A DNA stretch of 64,000 nt from Aspidapion aeneum (GCA_963576565.1 OY755039.1:75862789-75926788), one strand, 5' to 3'; positions 23,138 to 34,956 are shown, numbered from the stretch's first letter. Numbers and translations are program-made. The notes: generated from the letters alone by a model not told the origin.

Positions 23138-23850
23138 AGCCGTGTGCTCATAAGCGAGCAACCCTGTAAGCGAGCCGTTACAGTAACTGATCAGCGGCGT
23201 AGTGAGGGTTTCATGCGCCCGGGGCAAGGTTAAAGTTTGGCGCCACTACCCCCCCCCCATATAAAAACATGTTTTAAAATCAATGTAAGAGGCGCCTTTC
23301 GGCGCCCCCTGACTTTGGCGCCCGGGGCAGGTGCCCCGGTCGCCCTGCCCTCACTACGCCGCTGAACTGATCCTGTATTATTATTCGCTGGCGTGGGCGT
23401 GTTACACCCAGTTCCCACCTAATACCCGGTTCTTACCTACGACTTTCTCATGCGTGCCCGCGCACGCGTCACATGACTGTCATAACATTTCATATTGAGA
23501 TCATGTGACGGGTGAGCGGGCACCCACGAGAAAGTCGTAGGTGGGAACCGGATGTAAGACCTTTAAAGTCATGTGACGCGTGCGCAGGCACCCACGAGAA
23601 AGTCTTAAATGGGAACCGGGTTTTACATATTAGCATCACAAGCATGCTTAATACGGTCACACCAGCGAATATTGATACAGTATCATTTAAAGTAACAGCT
23701 CACTTAAAGGATTCGTTCGCTCATGAGCCTTATTACACATAAGATTCGCGAGTACGCTTAAGATGCCCACACCAGTAAATATTGGTACAGTATCAGTTAC
23801 TGTAACGGCTCGCTTACAGATTGCGCTCGCTAATCAGTACGTGGCTCAAG
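23138..23850. mobile_element. Nested palindrome (foldback-like), with a hAT-like MITE in one arm
   Basis: The outer arms (about 23138-23400 and 23645-23850) share GTAAGCGAGCCGTTACAGTA and TATTCGCTGG-type words in inverse orientation. An inner hairpin (23405-23627) is built on ACGACTTTCTC and GTCACATGAC words in both orientations. The left arm is split by the MITE 23192-23364; the right arm keeps the empty site. Non-coding. Confidence 0.7.
23192..23364. mobile_element. hAT-like MITE (CAGCGGCG family)
   Basis: CAGCGGCGTAGTGAGGG at the left is mirrored by CCCTCACTACGCCGCTG at the right. AACTGAT occurs at 23185-23191 and 23365-23371 (AACTGATC if the first C is counted as target). The interior is rich in GGCGCC. 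The opposite palindrome arm shows the uninterrupted ACTGAT. Confidence 0.85.
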
Positions 23851-24149
23851 GTAGCGTCAGGGATTTTCCGTATATTTTTACACCATATTTCAATAGATAT
23901 CAAAATATGATAAATGCAAAAGTTTAGGAATCTTTGGTTCAGATTATCAAAAAAAATTCTAAATGTCAAATTTTGACAAGGCGATGGTTTTTTTAAATTG
24001 AACAATCTGTATATTATTTTAGACTTTTATACATCTTTTCACCCTGATTTAAAAAATGGTATATGTTGGGGTTATTTCGTTTAATCGTTTTGGAGACATG
24101 CGTTTAAAAGTCATTATTATTATTATTATATTAAACATCAAGACAGTCG

Positions 24150-24215
24150 TCGTTGTGGTGTAGTGGTAGCAATAATTGCTTCCCACACTTTCTTTGTATT
24201 TGATTAAGAATGCTT
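24150..24215 (+). other. tRNA-like A-box word, possible SINE or tRNA remnant
   Basis: TGGTGTAGTGGTAGCA at about 24157-24172 fits the internal RNA polymerase III A box. A weak B-box-like GTATTTGATTAAG lies about 35 bp later. No cloverleaf can be closed, so this is at best a decayed tRNA-derived sequence. Confidence 0.25.
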
Positions 24216-24280
24216 TAAACCTTGCTCGAACTTTGCGAAACTGGGCGATTGATCCTGATTGGATAGAAGGTTCCAGTATA

Positions 24281-24465
24281 CAGTCGAACCTCTATAACTC
24301 GAACCTGAAGGGACAACCAAAACAGTTCGAGTTATGGAGAGTTCGAGTTATAGAAACTCGAGTTACATAGATTAGAATACATGTAAAAAGTGCAGGGACC
24401 GCTTAAAAGGTTCGAGTTATAGAGGGGTTCGAGTTATAGAGGTTCGAGTTAGAGAGGTTCGACTG
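24281..24465. mobile_element. pogo-like MITE
   Basis: CAGTCGAACCTCTATAACTC at the left, its mirror GAGGTTCGACTG at the right, with TA duplicated at both ends. Several internal GTTCGAGTTATAGA words act as subterminal repeats. 185 bp, non-coding. Confidence 0.85.
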
Positions 24466-24744
24466 TAAATAAAAAATAAATAAACAAATAAAACAGTTAA
24501 TTCTGATGTTTAGCGCAACCTTTCCCAAATTTTAAATTTTTACCATTATAACCGGCAACTCAATAATTAGAAAAGCCATAAATAGATCGCTCCTTGGCCT
24601 GCTGAATCAAATTTCATAATATTTACAGCCTAAATATCGGTTTTTTGTACTAAAAGCTGGCCAAAATTATTTCATGATTAGCAAACATTTATTTTTGCAT
24701 AAATCGGCTAGTATACCGTAAATGATAAGGAAAACGCAATTCAC

Positions 24745-25530
24745 TGTTTTACGGTTTTTAATTTTGAAATAATATTTTAAAAACCCCTGGAGATATTCTT
24801 AATCTTGATACTCATTTTTGGCACCTTTGTGAATAAGTTTGATGAGGAAAGTGGTACTTTTTCGTAGTGTCTTCACTTTACACTTCAAAAATAACTCAGA
24901 ATGTAAAATCAAGAAACAATTAGATAGTCTTTTTGAAATATTCGTTCACCACATTTGATTGACAGTAATGCAATAATAAACTGCAGCAATTTACTAAATT
25001 TATTTACAAGATGGCGACCACATTTAAAATTTTCACCGTTCTACGGTTTTTAATTTTGAAATAATGTTTTAAAATCCCCTGTAGATATTCTTAATCTCGA
25101 TACTCATTTCTGGCACCTTTTTGGATAAGTTTGATAAGGAAAGTGGTACTTTTTCGTAGTGTCTTCACTTTACACTTCAAAAATAACACAGAATGTAAAA
25201 TCAAGAAACAATTAGATAGTCTTCTTGAAATATTCGTTCACCACATTTGATTGACAGTAATCCAATAATAAACTGCAACAATTTACTAAATTTATTTACA
25301 AGATAGCGACAACATTTAAAATTTTCACTATTCTACGGTTTTTAATTTTGAAATAATGTTTTAAAAACCCCTATAGATATTCTTAATCTCAATAATCCTT
25401 TTTGGCACCCATTTGGATAAGTTTGATGAGGAAAGTGGTACTTTTTTGTAGTGTCTTCACTTTATACTTTAAAAATAGCACAAAATGTAAAATCACGAAA
25501 CAATAAGGTTTTTTTTTAAACATTGACATA
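24745..25530. repeat. 292-bp tandem array, 2.7 copies
   Basis: Units start at ACGGTTTTTAATTTTGAAAT (24751, 25043, 25335). Two complete units and one truncated unit are over 90% alike by eye. Each holds AAAGTGGTACTTTTTCGTAG. The last unit decays after about 25500. Confidence 0.9.
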
Positions 25531-26757
25531 TGTAAATATTTAATTTTTTTGCAAGTTTTGGCGCAGTCTTGAAGGATATACAGGAGGCAAGCGCCTCGCT
25601 TGCTAGACCCTGACTACAGTTCTGTAAGAACCTGCAAAAGCATGCAAACTTAATATGCCAATTTTTATACATTTCACCATTATTTAGCGGGGTCTACACA
25701 TAACGTTTTGCCTGACGTTTTACTTGATCAGGTAAAACGGATCAGGCAAAACCTTTTGTGTAGACAATAAAACGTACGTTTTTGCCTGAACTGAACAGGA
25801 CTGAAGCCGGATCTGTTGAACTGATCGGTAGAGGCTTTGTTTCCGGTAAAACATCAGTTTAGCGGCATTTCTTGTGGTAGTGCATACAATTTTAATTCCT
25901 TTCAAGTGCAACTTAGATGTTGGTATACGAAACGTCCGCCATTAGATAAGATAATTTTTTAGGAAATCAAACAGGTTATTGTCTTCCTCCACTAATTTTT
26001 AATTTGTTTTAAACAAATAGTCCCGACATGTTTCGTTAGCAGAAAATTACATTTCAGGGGACATTACCAAACTAAATCAGAACAACATTTTGAAAAACTG
26101 GTTAAAAAACTATGTTTAGCTATTGAAACGGTTAAGTCATAGATATTTAAAAGAAAAAACATTAGTCTTTCAACCGTCAGACTTGACCCTTTTGACTGAC
26201 AGGCAAGACTTAAGGTAAAATGTTATGTCTAGACCGCGCTTTATGCGTTGTTGGTAACTGCTTGAAGTTGAAACCTTGCACCTAAATTCACAGGGGTTAG
26301 CTATATGGCACAATACGTAAGTGAGCCGGTTGTCGTCTGAGGAATGTTGAATAAAGTAAAAGCGTTTCTTTCGTTTTGATGTAAAATGTTGCGAAAAAGG
26401 AAATGGGAAACGTAATTTTCTTTTTCTTATTTTTTGATACTTGTAGTTACCCCTAACAACCACGGCTAGAGGATTTATTTCAAATAAAATTTGAAATCTC
26501 TTTTTGAATGAGCGGCTCTATTCATGCATGCAGAGAGCGAATGGATATTACCTACCTTGTCGCTACTATGAATGCAAAATAAGTTTTTACTTATATGTAG
26601 AATTTTTTCGGTAGGCTTCACAAATGAGTAAATAGTATAATCAGAATGGTGGCTCTAAGGGCCGCCGCACATTTACTACTTTTTGATCCTATTGTCGGAA
26701 ACGATTGTCGTATCCCACTATCTGACGCTTTACCGCACACTACCGACAAAATACGTA
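25531..26757. other. Non-coding stretch with one compact hairpin
   Basis: At 25692-25765 a 74-bp hairpin pairs GTCTACACATAACGTTTTGC with its inverse. At 26650-26750 there is a GGGCCGCCGCACA-type sequence of the kind seen at Harbinger ends. No gene is recognised. Confidence 0.5.
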
Positions 26758-27242
26758 TAGTTTTTGCAAAGTCAGTTGAACAAAGATAAAAGCCGACCAT
26801 CGGCATATCCTTTATAGAAAGTGACATGGGCGGCGGTAGATATACTCATGAAAATTATTTCATTTAATTATGGCGTAAACTAATGAAATAAAAATAGATA
26901 ATAAACTTTCTATTCCTACACCTACAGGAACGACACTGATTTATTTTCTAACTCTGCATACTGCCGACTAAAGGGGTCCCGAAAAGCACACCCGAAAGCA
27001 ATGAAAAGCGCATCTCAAAAAAATCTACCAATCAGGTGCCGTCTATCCACCTGTGCTCGGTCGGTCCGAAAACAAATACTTTGTGGTCGGACCGCAAAGA
27101 GTCGCGCCTCTTCACTTTCGGTAGGGTTGAAACTATACCAGGAAGATATTATATGAATTTGGATAACTTTTGAAGGGCAGAATGAAGCAAAATTTCATGA
27201 AATCGATAGAACCCCGTTATTCAAGTGACTTTGCAAAAACTA
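26758..27242. mobile_element. TA-target MITE (TAGTTTTTGC ends), copy 2
   Basis: Same family as 6652-7120. The ends are TAGTTTTTGCAAAGTCAG and its mirror, with TA on both sides (26756-26757, 27243-27244). The interior is closely similar, including AAGCCGACCATCGGCATATC. It abuts the Harbinger exon that follows. Confidence 0.85.
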
Positions 27243-27355
27243 TACATTCGATTTGATCTTATTTGAGTTTCGTACTTCGGTGTCAACACGTTGCAAAAGA
27301 AAATGAAGGACGACGAATTTCTTTTCTGTTGTCACAACCGAGAAAAAAAAGATAA

Positions 27356-27582
27356 CGTCGCTACTGGATACATCCGTTAAATACGAAAATACTTCAACAA
27401 AGCCAGTTTTACATTTTGCATAATAAGATACGTGCTCATCCGGAAAAATTTTTCGATTATTATCGAATGTCAATTCGTTCATCCAATGAACTTCTCAATT
27501 TGATTTGGGAAGACATAACGAAAAAGGACACATATTTGAGACTTGCAATTTCTACAGAGGAAATATTAGCTGTCACTCTCAG
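27356..27582 (+). pseudogene. PIF/Harbinger (HARBI1-type) transposase, N-terminal exon
   Basis: A 75-codon frame reads RRYWIHPLN near the start, then HPEKFFDYYRMSIRSSNELL, and ends AISTEEILAVTLR. This order is the standard N-terminal region of HARBI1-like nucleases: aromatic-W-x-HP start, YRMS helix, then AISxEExLAVTLR before the DDE fold. Its last codon meets AG/GTAAG, a good splice donor, which is also where many insect copies have an intron. Upstream the frame is closed by a stop three codons before RRYW, so the copy is probably dead. No DDE exon was found downstream in this window. Confidence 0.7.
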
Positions 27583-27616
27583 GTAAGATTTTTATTATTA
27601 TTATACTACTATCATA

Positions 27617-28217
27617 CTAATTTTGGAAATTCAAAAATGCATGCGCAACAGAATTTTCAGCACACCCTAACGTACTATTTTCTGATGATGGTAATGTTGG
27701 TAGTGCTGTTGATGGTGGTTGCTGTTGTGATCGTGGTTGATACAATGATGCAGACCCGACGGTACTAGGTCCTGGATTCGGTGGCATCAGTATTGTATAT
27801 GTGGCACGTTCTGTCGCACCAGATCTGACAAAATAATCGTATGGTTGCGGCTCAGCATGCGAGAACAATGCACAGCGCACAGTCTGCTCCGTTTTTTTGT
27901 CGGACCGACTAGTAGGATGCACTAAGCCTTTTAATATTCTAAAAAATTCAAAAAATTTAAAATATGTTCAAAATAAAAAAAATCAAGAGACAATTGTTTT
28001 GTGTATAATTTCTCGGTGCGCTGTTTTATTATATACACTTTTTTCTTTGCGGGCTTTTTTCTGCGTGCGCTTTTCTCCTGTGCGAATATTTATTTTTCGC
28101 TTATTTCCTGAGCGCTCATTTACGGTCACTATTTCACCATTATCCCCCTCCTCAGACTTTTGCTCCAGAACCGCCCTTGATGTAGGCGGAAAGGCGTTTT
28201 TCTTCGGAATTTTTTGA
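27617..28217 (-). pseudogene. Possible second Harbinger protein or basic-linker protein fragment
   Basis: Two minus-strand open pieces lie end to end: about 28217-27985, a basic peptide with KRKINIRTGEKRTQKKARK, and 27922-27617, a Pro/Ser/Gln-rich peptide. Autonomous Harbinger elements carry a second gene for a Myb/MADF-like DNA-binding protein, usually divergent or convergent to the transposase, and its linker is Lys-rich. The position beside the exon 27356-27582 makes this plausible, but no Myb/MADF core is visible. Confidence 0.25.
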
Positions 28218-28345
28218 GTAGCCTAGTATCTATGTGGGTGCAGTAAGCGTGGAAGTGGTAAAACAACGCCACCGGCAATAAATAAATAATAAAATAAAAT
28301 AAATCAAAAAACAAAAGTTTAATCTCTCATGACAGTGTATATGTG

Positions 28346-29606
28346 AGGGCACGGCACTGCCTCGCCAAGTTCGCGCTGCCTTACCATCTTTTCTTGAAAC
28401 ATTTCAGCCGATATTTGACCTATCTAAAACTCTACTTCGGAATGAGCTACGAATCTCAAACTTTGCACAGTCGTAGATCTTCATGGAGTTAACGACTCCT
28501 TCAAGTTTTATGGACTTCCATAAAGTAGTAAAGTTGTTACGAAATTTGAAAAAACGTTGAAATTGCCACTCACTCACTGACTCACCCATGTATAGATCAT
28601 CAAAATTCTACTGTACTTCCAAACATGCTACAAAGCTGAAATTTGGCAGACTGATAACCAAACCCCTGGAAAAAATGAAAAAACCTTAAAATTCTAATTT
28701 ACTCCCCTCCCCTATACATGTAAAATTATGTAAAAGTAACATTGCCCACTTCCAGAAATGCTAGATGGTTGAGCTTTAGCAGACTGATAGGAACTATGAT
28801 AAAACTATACGAAAAAATTAAAACACCACAAAATTCTAATTTACTTCCCTCTCCTATAAATGTAAAGTTAAGTAAAAGTAACATTGCCCACTTCCAGACA
28901 CGCTAGAGAGCTGAGCGTCGGAAGGCCGAAAACAACGATGATAAAGCTATAGAAAGAAATTAAAACACCCCAAAATTCTAATTTACTTCCCTTCCCTATA
29001 AATGTAAAGTTATGTAATAGTAACACTACCCACTTCCAGAAACGCTAGACAGCTGAGCTTTTTAAGACCGAAAGAAACTATGTTAAAACTATAGGAAAAA
29101 ATTTAAAAACACCAACATTTTAATTTACTTCCCTCTCCCATAAATGTAAATTTATATAAAAGTAACATTGCCCACTTCCAGAAACGCTACACAGCTGAGC
29201 TTTGGAAGGCTGATAGAAATTATGGTGAAACCATGAGAAAAAATTTAAAAACCCCAAAATTTCATTTACTTTCCTCCCCTATAAATGTAAAGTTATGTAA
29301 AAGTAACATTACCCACTTCCAGAAACGCTAGAGAGCTGAGCATTGAAAGACTTATAGGAACTATGATAAAACTATAGAAAAAAATTTAAAAATACGACAA
29401 TTTTAATTTACTTCCCTCCCCTATACATGTAAAGTTATGTAAAAGTAACATTGTGCACTTTCAGAAACGCTAGAGAGCTGAGCTTTGGAAGGCTGATAGA
29501 AACTATGATAAAACCATGGAATAAAATTAAAAAAACTCAAAATTTTAAGTAAGGCATTGCAAAAGTTTTGAACAATATTCCGCATATTTTACTACTTTAA
29601 GAATTA
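28346..29606. mobile_element. Foldback element, left arm
   Basis: Starts AGGGCACGGCACTGCC and runs inward to about 29606 (GCATTGCAAAAGTTTTGAA). The same sequence returns inverted at 33980-34955. From 28640 to 29560 the arm is six tandem units of about 141 bp, each with CCCACTTCCAGAAACGCTAG and an ATTTACTTCCCTCCCCTATA word. Long inverted arms built from short tandem repeats are the hallmark of foldback (FB/TU-type) elements. No transposase is visible between the arms. Confidence 0.75.
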
Positions 29607-29636
29607 AATGTTATCCAATTCCTTTAAAAAAGAAGT

Positions 29637-29960
29637 GAAATCATAACAAAAACATTTCATGTATAAAACAACCAAGTTCTCCAATAAAAATTTCAAAATG
29701 AGGTTCTTACTAGTTTGGAAATGTTTTTCTAAACTTGGCTATTACGGCTGTAAATGACTTTTAGGTACAGTGCTAAATTGAACATAAAGAAGTTTGGCTG
29801 TAATAGCAAAGTTTAAAAATACATTTCCAAACTAGTAAGAACTTTTCATTTTGAAATTTGTATTGGAGAACTTGGCTTTACTTTTATCTCAATTCTTTTT
29901 ACGGAATGCCATTTTCGCGTACTTGGCTTTTTTTACATGAAATGTTTTTGTTATGATTAA
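29637..29960. mobile_element. Hairpin MITE
   Basis: The arms 29640-29756 and 29793-29960 are inverted copies: TCATAACAAAAACATTTCAT mirrored near 29935-29960, and TTACTAGTTTGGAAATGT mirrored near 29825-29845. The second arm has an extra segment. It lies just inside the left foldback arm. Confidence 0.8.
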
Positions 29961-30278
29961 TTTTTATATTCATAAAACCAAAAGTTTTCAATTCACCGAC
30001 AGATATCATCACTAATTGTGTCACTAATTGTGTACAGAATGCTTAAAAACACCCTTGCTTACGTCTCGATTTTTTTTATCGCATCATTCCACACCTGTAT
30101 TCGCTGCTGTTAAATCTCCCCCTTTTAACATTTGACCTCTGCAAGTGATCCGATCTGGTTTTCATCTTACTGTGACCCAAGCATCACTTTTTTATCATTT
30201 GTGCGGCAGATAAATCCCTTTATTTAAAAAGGTTAAAAGTTTGACCTATTGTAAACCAGTCTGTGTTTTTATTAAAAA

Positions 30279-30565
30279 ATTAGAGAATTATTGAAATAAA
30301 GCCAGGCTATAATAGTGCCAGGCACAATTTTGACACCTTCACATTGTAATATCAGCTGTGATCTTTCAACATATTGCCTTTGTTTACTATATGAACCGGA
30401 ATAAATAATGCCTTCTTTTATTAATTGAAAATAAACGACCAAAGTATGTAATTCAACTTTGGTATGTCAATTTTGAAGGATGAACTGTCAGTTTTGAATG
30501 TAAATGTGTCAAAATAGTGCCTGGCACAATTATAACCTGGCTGTATTTCAATAGTTCTCTATTAT
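30279..30565. mobile_element. MITE with long TIRs inside each satellite unit (first copy)
   Basis: Inverted ends of about 55 bp pair AGCCAGGCTATAATAGTGCC and GGCACAATTTTGACA with their mirrors at 30507-30565. The same structure is found in all five units. The outer ends read ATTAGAGAATTATTG and, inverted, ATAGAGAACTATTG. Confidence 0.8.
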
Positions 30566-33509
30566 ATTTTCTTGCATTAATTATTTCTCGCAAATATCAC
30601 GCTCTTACACAAATTTCTGCATTTTGCATGATAGGACTAATTATAACATAGACAGTAGCCGATTCAGGAGGGGAATTGGGGGTTCGGGCTCAGGCCTCCC
30701 GTCGTTGAACGTTAAGCTTAGAATCTTCAGTTCCAGTAAATAAATAACGAATGCCTAAACCGCAACTTTTTACGAAACTTAAATTTATTAAAAATTTTTT
30801 GCAAGTATTGACATTTTTGACACAATTCGCTGCTATGTTAAATCTCCCCCTTTTAACATTTGACCTCTGCAAATGATCCGATCTGCTTTTCATCTTACTG
30901 TGACCTAAGCATCACTTTTTTATCATTTGTGCGCCAGATAAATCCCTTTATTTAAAAAGGTTAAAAGTTTGACCTATTGTAAACTAGTCTGTGTTTTTAT
31001 TAAAAAATTAGAGAATTATTGAAATAAAGCCAGGCTATAATGGTGCCAGGCACAATTTTGACATCTTCACATTGTAATATCAGCTGTGGTCTTTCAATAC
31101 ATTGCCTTTGTTTACTATATGAACCGGAATAAATAATGCCTTCTTTTATTAATTGAAAATAAACGACCAAAGTATTAAATTCAACTTTGGTATGTCAATT
31201 TTGAAGGATCAACTGTCAGTTTTGAATGTGAATGTATCAAAATAGTGCCTGGCACAATTATAACCTGGCTGTATTTCAATAATTCCCTATTATATTTTCT
31301 TGCAATAATTATTTCTCGCAAATATCACGCTCTTAAACAAATTTCTGCAGTTTACATGATAGGACTAATTGTCACATAGACAGTAGCCGATTCAGGAAGG
31401 GAATTGTGGGTTCGGGCTCAGGCCTCCCATCGTTGAACGTTAAGCTTAGAATCTTCAGTTCCAGTAAATAAATAACTAATGCCTAAACCGCAACTTTTTA
31501 CCAAACTTAAATTTATTTAAATTTTTGTGCACGCATTGACATTTTTGACACAATTCTCTGCTATGTTAAATCTCCACCTTTTAACATTTGACCTCTGCAA
31601 GTGATCCGATCTGCTTTTCATCTTACTGTGACCTAAGCATCACTTTTTTATCATTTGTGCGCCAGATAAATCCCTTTATTTAAAAAGGTTAAAAGTTTGA
31701 CCTATTGTAAACTAGTCTGTGTTTTTATTAAAAAATTAGAGAATTATTGAAATAAAGCCAGGCTATAATGGTGCCAGGCACAATTTTGACATCTTCACAT
31801 TGTAATATCAGCTGTGGTCTTTCAATACATTGCCTTTGTTTACTATATGAACCGGAATAAATAATGCCTTCTTTTATTAATTGAAAATAAACGACCAAAG
31901 TATTAAATTCAACTTTGGTATGTCAATTTTGAAGGATCAACTGTCAGTTTTGAATGTGAATGTATCAAAATAGTGCCTGGCACAATTATAACCTGGCTGT
32001 ATTTCAATAATTCCCTATTATATTTTCTTGCAATAATTATTTCTCGCAAATATCACGCTCTTAAACAAATTTCTGCAGTTTACATGATAGGACTAATTGT
32101 CACATAGACAGTAGCCGATTCAGGAAGGGAATTGTGGGTTCGGGCTCAGGCCTCCCATCGTTGAACGTTAAGCTTAGAATCTTCAGTTCCAGTAAATAAA
32201 TAACTAATGCCTAAACCGCAACTTTTTACCAAACTTAAATTTATTTAAATTTTTTTGCACGCATTGACATTTTTGACACAATTCTCTGCTATGTTAAATC
32301 TCCACCTTTTAACATTTGACCTCTGCAAGTGATCCGATCTGCTTTTCATCTTACTGTGACCTAAGCATCACTTTTTTATCATTTGTGCGGCAGATAAATC
32401 CCTTTATTTAAAAAGGTTAAAAGTTTGACCTATTGTAAACCAGTCTGTGTTTTTATTAAAAAATTAGAGAATTATTGAAATAAAGCCAGGCTATAATGGT
32501 GCCGGGCACAATTTTGACACCTTCACATTGTAATATCAGCTGTGATCTTTCAACACATTGCCTTTGTTTACTATATGAACCGGAATAAATAATGCCTTCT
32601 TTTATTAATTGAAAATAAACGACCAAAGTATTAAATTCAACTTTGGTATGTCAATTTTGAAGGATCAACTGTCAGTTTTCAATGTGAATGTGTCAAAATA
32701 GTGCCTGGCACAATTATAACCTGGCTGTATTTCAATAATTCTCTATTATATTTTCTTGCATTAATTATTTCTCGCAAATATCACGCTCTTACACAAATTT
32801 CTGCATTTTGTATGATAGGACTAATTGTCACATAAACAGTAGCGGATTCAGGAGGGGAATTGTGGGCTCAGGCTCAGGCCCCCCCTCGTTGACATTAAGC
32901 TTAGAATCTTCAGTTCCAGTAAATAAATAACTAATGCCTAAACCGCATCTTTTTACCAAACTTAAATTTATTTAAATTTTTTTGCACGTATTGACTTTTT
33001 GACACAATTCGCTGCTATGTTAAATCTTTACCTTTTAACATTTGACCTCTGCAAGTGATCCGATCTGCTTTTCATCTTACTGTGACCTAAGCATCACTTT
33101 TTTATCATTTGTGCGGCAGATAAATCCCTTTATTTAAAAAGGTTAAAAGTTTGACCTATTGTAAACCAGTCTGTGTTTTTATTAAAAAATTAGAGAATTA
33201 TTGAAATAAAGCCAGGCTATAATAGTGCCAGGCACAATTTTGACACCTTCACATTGTAATATCAGCTGTGATCTTTCAACACATTGCCTTTGTTTACTAT
33301 ATGAACCGGAATAAATAATGCCTTCTTTTATTAATTGAAAAAAACGACCAAAATATTAAATTCAACTTTGGTATGTCAATTTTGAAGGACCAACTGTCAG
33401 TTTTGAATGTGAATGTGTCAAAATAGTGCCTGGCACAATTATAACCTGGCTGTATTTCAATAATTCCCTATTATATTTTCTTGCAATAATTATTTCTCGC
33501 AAATATCAA

Positions 33510-33527
33510 CCGAACCGAACCGAACCG
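33510..33527. repeat. ACCGA pentanucleotide insertion in satellite unit 5
   Basis: ACCGAACCGAACCGAACC interrupts the unit. GCAAATATCA stands on both sides, whereas the other four units have it once. So 18 bp of pentanucleotide plus a 10-bp target duplication were added. Confidence 0.9.
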
Positions 33528-33589
33528 CAAATATCACGCTCTTACACAAATTTCTGCATCTTGCATGATAGGACTAATTGTCACATAGA

Positions 33590-33716
33590 CAGTAGCCGAT
33601 TCAGGAGGGGAATTGGGGGTTCGGGCTCAGGCCTCCCGTCGTTGAACGTTAAGCTTAGAATCTTCAGTTCCAGTAAATTAATAATGAATGCCTAAACCGC
33701 AACTTTTCCGCCACTG
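33590..33716. mobile_element. hAT-like MITE at the end of satellite unit 5
   Basis: CAGTAGCCGATTCAGGAGGG at the left; TTCCGCCACTG at the right. CACATAGA (33582-33589) and CACATAAA (33717-33724) form an 8-bp duplication with one difference. Units 1-4 contain only the left part, because the tandem junction falls inside this element. Confidence 0.75.
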
Positions 33717-33979
33717 CACATAAACCGACAAACATTATAGCCTAACCTGTTAATAGAGCAAAAAATGCCTCAGTCAAAACTAAGGTTACTGTGTTAAAAT
33801 ATTTGTTCAATTCTTAACGGTTTAAGCTTGTGTAATGACACTTGGTACGCTTATTGGCCTTCAAGCACTGATTCATCTGATGTAAGAAAAATGTATATAT
33901 GGCCCTTACGGGGGGAGTACTGTACTTGAAGTACATTTAGAATCCGGTAATTGTATTTGGTACTTGAAGTACTTTTAAA

Positions 33980-34955
33980 AATGTAAGTAGTAAATTATGC
34001 GGAATATTCAAAACTTTTGCAATGCCTTCTTAAAAACTTTGAGGCTTTTTAATTTTTTCCTGTGGTTTTAGGCTGATTGGAAGCCTTTCGAAGCTCAGAT
34101 CTCTAGCGTTCCTGGAAGTGGACATAACTTTATATTTATGGGGGAGGGCAGTAAATTAAAACTTTGGTGTTTTTAAATTTTTACCTTTGGATTAATCATA
34201 GTTCCTATTAGCCTTTCGTAGCGTAGCTATCTAATGTTTCCGGAAGTGGGCATTGTTACTTTTACATAACTTTACCTTTATAGGGGAGGAAAATTAATAA
34301 AAATTTTGGGGGCGTTTAATTATTTTCTATAGTTTTATGATAGTTCCCATCGGCCTTTTAAAGTTCAGCTCTCGAGTATTTCTGGAAGTGGGCAATGTTA
34401 CTTTGATATAAATTTACATTTATAGGGAAGGGAAGTAAATTAAAATTTTTGGGTTTTTAAATTTTTTCCTATAGTGTTATTATGTTTTATAGACTGAAAG
34501 ACACAGTCTTAAAAAGCTCAGCTCTCTAGCGTTTCTGGAAGTGGGCAATGTTTCTTTTACATAACTTTACTTGTATAGGGAGAGGAGTAAATTAGAAATT
34601 TGTGGTTTTTTGATTTTGTCCAGGGGTTTGGTCATAATTTCTATCAGTCTGCCAAATTTTAGCTTTCTGGCATGTCTGGAAGTACAGTAGAATTTTGATG
34701 ATCTATACATGAATGAGTGAGTAAGTGAGTAAGTGGCAATCATGCCGTTTTTTGAAATTTCGTAACTACTTTACTACTTTATGGAAGTCCATGAAACTGG
34801 AAGGGGTTGTTAACTCTATGAAGATCTCCGACTGTGCAAAGTTTAAGATTCGTAGCTCATTCCGAAGTAGAGTTTTAGATAGGTCAAATATGGGCTGAAA
34901 TGTTTCAAGAAATGATGGTACGGCGCACGAACTTGGCGAGGCACTGCCGTGCCCT
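33980..34955. mobile_element. Foldback element, right arm
   Basis: Inverted copy of the left arm, ending GGCACTGCCGTGCCCT. It holds four to five units of the 141-bp repeat (GTTTCTGGAAGTGGGCA words at about 34100, 34230, 34383, 34533). It is shorter than the left arm, mainly through repeat number. No matching target duplication is seen outside the two arms. Confidence 0.75.
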
Positions 34956-34956
34956 A

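Larger units (their letters stand above)
30101..33716. repeat. Five tandem copies of a 727-bp satellite-like unit
   Basis: Unit starts (TCGCTGCTATGTTAAATC) fall at about 30101, 30827, 31555, 32282 and 33009, so the period is 726-728 bp. Units 2 and 3 are nearly identical; units 1, 4 and 5 differ slightly more. Every unit contains the same MITE (first copy 30279-30565) and the same hAT-like end starting CAGTAGCCGATTCAGGAGGG. Unit 5 carries a pentanucleotide insertion. No coding capacity. Confidence 0.95.

Noticed and set aside
24150..24215. Functional tRNA gene
   Set aside because: Only an A-box-like word and a poor B-box are present. Acceptor and anticodon stems cannot be closed.
27897..28217. 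106-residue plus-strand protein
   Set aside because: Phe/Ser-rich antisense of a Lys-rich minus-strand frame, which is the better candidate.
30101..33716. CRISPR-like array
   Set aside because: Units are 727 bp and contiguous, without short repeats separated by unique spacers. The DNA is eukaryotic. The same applies to the 49-, 119-, 141- and 292-bp arrays.
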